Positions 62,681-64,000 of a stretch of 64,000 nucleotides of DNA are shown here, one piece after another. A program made the position numbers and the translations under genes. This DNA comes from Planococcus citri. Its lineage: Eukaryota > Arthropoda > Insecta > Hemiptera > Pseudococcidae. The notes beneath the pieces were generated by a model. That model had not been told where the DNA came from. It searched no databases and was given only the letters and a program-made list of their open reading frames with translations. The stretch is taken from assembly GCF_950023065.1 (NCBI RefSeq), contig NC_088680.1:18030559-18094558 (forward strand), given 5' to 3'. Position 1 is the first letter of the stretch, and every line of letters starts with the position of its first letter.

Positions 62681-63818
62681 TTTTGTTCATTTTTACAAAA
62701 AAAATTGTTCATTACAAAATGAGTCATTTTTCTGAAAATTTTTTTTTGGCGGGGAATCATTTTTTTGGCAGTCAAAATTTTATTGGGACGTGGATTACAT
62801 TTCTTTCGTCGTTATATGAAATCGAATATTCATCAATCATTTTTTTTTTTTGTAATATTAACATTATTGAACACACTGTAGCACCTCTACCTACCTATTG
62901 CTCTTCAAAAAATGAAAATACATAGAAGGGGAAAATTATTTACAAAAAGGATGGCTTCAATTAGGGAGACTTGGTTGTCTTTTTTCGCCACATTTGATAA
63001 TGAAGGAGGGAGGGGGTCTGGTGACATGGGACACAGACACAAAAAAAAGGTAAAGAATTTTATTTTGGAATTTTTTTGAATCGATGCAAAAAGACGATGA
63101 AAAGACAAAAACGAAAAATGATCAATATTTCAGAATTATTCGCCAAGAATTTTAATCGAGAAATCAATTTTTTTTTTTAAATCCCATAACCCATTGAGGA
63201 TTTAACCCCCTCCCTCCTCCAACATCGCAAATCCTCTCTTCGTTCTTCCTGCTTGAAAACGTGAGCCAAATTTCCGTCTTTTCGACACGTTTTTTGAAAA
63301 CGTCTAAAATTTGCTAATTTCAAAAATTTGAGGGCACACGACCCTATAAATTGTTTCGATTTGAAAATGGCTACAAATGACTAATAAAAAAGAACAACAT
63401 AATTTCTATTTTTTTTTTGCCTATGATCAAAATTGAAGGAGATATGACGTCATAATCTTTGGAAAAACGGATCAAATACGAGATGGAGTACCTAGTTCGA
63501 ATGAGATGACTAGTAACCTTTTCATCTCCTCCTCCTCCTCCTCCCCCTCCCCTTTCACCAAAAAATCTCAGAAATATTGCAAATTTTACCTTTTCAATTA
63601 TCGAACTCCTATTTTACCCCTGACCCAACTTTCAGCCATTTAATTATTTCAACTTGGGATGGGGTTGGGATGGGATGGGATGGGATGGGATGGGATGGGA
63701 CCTCACTCAAAGCCACTCATCTCACAAAACTTCGACTCCCAACCCCCAATTTTCTCACTTAGTAAAATACCAACCCCGACGAAAAAACCCTCATAAATTT
63801 CAAAAATCAATAATTCCT
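62681..63818. other. Intron DNA next to the upstream exon
   Basis: AT-rich with CTCC and CCCTCC runs (about 63190-63230, 63525-63555). Nothing else recognised except the GGGAT repeat. Confidence 0.4.
63655..63700. repeat. (GGGAT)n minisatellite
   Basis: Seven or so TGGGA pentamers in near-perfect tandem, about 120 bases inside the intron from the donor site. Confidence 0.95.
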
Positions 63819-63822
63819 ACCT
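63815..63822 (-). promoter_or_regulatory. RGM: Splice donor of the 26.3-kb RGM intron
   Basis: On the minus strand the exon ends AAG at 63821 and the intron opens GTAGGA from 63820. This gives a phase-0 junction that joins in frame to the exon ending at 36818. Confidence 0.85.
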
Positions 63823-64000
63823 TAATCGGAGCAGTAGCGTGAGATCCATCTGTAACCGGCGCGCTGGTCACCGTCACCGACATATACGGATTATCGATCA
63901 ACGTCCATTGGCCGCTAACTCTGCACGTCTGGTACAGTCCATCGAAAGTCTTCAAATGCGGATCTCCGTACAGGCCGCAATGATGAAATTTATACGATCC
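63821..64000 (-). CDS. RGM: Repulsive guidance molecule, internal exon with GDPH cleavage motif (partial)
   Basis: Sixty codons are open from the window edge to the donor at 63820. The segment contains HHCGLYGDPHLKTFDG, the family hallmark: CG(L)xGDPH marks the partial vWF type D module, where RGM proteins cleave themselves between Asp and Pro. Residues continue with YQTCRVSGQWTLIDN and SVTVTSAPV, closely following vertebrate RGM text (QTC.V.GAWPLIDN, V.VT.(T/S)PV). Cys8 and Cys26 are kept, and so are the GDPH residues, so self-cleavage is plausible. The 5' border is beyond the window. Earlier exons encoding the signal peptide and RGM_N region are not visible. The exon shares codon composition with the exon at 36818-37516 and joins it in phase 0. 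Confidence 0.95.

Larger units (their letters stand above)
37517..63820 (-). other. RGM: 26.3-kb RGM intron (phase 0)
   Basis: The intron is bounded by GTAGGA (donor, starting 63820) and CAG (acceptor, ending 37517). Codon AAG ends the upstream exon and ATA begins the next, so the intron is phase 0. RGM homologues align without a gap across this join (APIK|ISIWVKG). The interior alternates tandem arrays of palindromic words with non-repetitive islands, listed separately. No additional RGM-like exon was found inside. Confidence 0.9.

Overview
The window looks like arthropod nuclear DNA. It is AT-rich, almost free of coding sequence, and full of short interspersed repeats, with many GTAGGTACCTAC-type words. 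The only gene recognised with confidence is animal-specific. Composition and repeat style suggest a hemipteran, perhaps a scale insect or mealybug, but that is an impression from composition, not proof.

The gene is a repulsive guidance molecule (RGM family) on the minus strand. Its C-terminal exon lies at 36818-37516. The preceding exon, cut by the window edge, lies at 63821-64000 and carries the GDPH self-cleavage motif. The two exons join in phase 0 across a 26.3 kb intron with GT/AG ends. Signal peptide, RGM_N part and promoter lie beyond base 64000. The product is expected to be a GPI-anchored BMP co-receptor and neogenin ligand.

Bases 1-34000 are intergenic as far as can be seen and hold mobile-element debris. 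They contain a pogo-like non-autonomous element (3429-4225), a 5'-truncated LINE tail (22762-23208), and two elements with hAT-like TAAGG termini (27672-28593 and 29386-29648). The second of these has a perfect 8-bp target duplication and sits inside an older palindrome. There are four large inverted repeats, at 4817-5431, 12904-14800, 16885-17644 and 19191-20783. The third has arms about 99% identical, and a half copy of the fourth lies at 5537-6294. Tandem arrays lie at 11150-12740 (units 302-340 bp) and 31371-32016 (units 122-124 bp).

Bases 34000-64000 are the RGM 3' side and its giant intron. Here degenerate tandem arrays alternate with non-repetitive islands. Three arrays share the 14-bp palindrome TCGTTCGCGAACGA: one 3' of the gene, two in the intron. 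Two arrays are built on ATCGAT and AATCGATT words, one on TACCGGTA (eight units, mean about 155 bp), and one on loosely repeated ACAGGACTTTTT/TTTTGGCA words. The palindromic arrays around and inside RGM are the most unusual structure in the window. No bacterial-type features, CRISPR arrays, rRNA or complete tRNA genes were seen.
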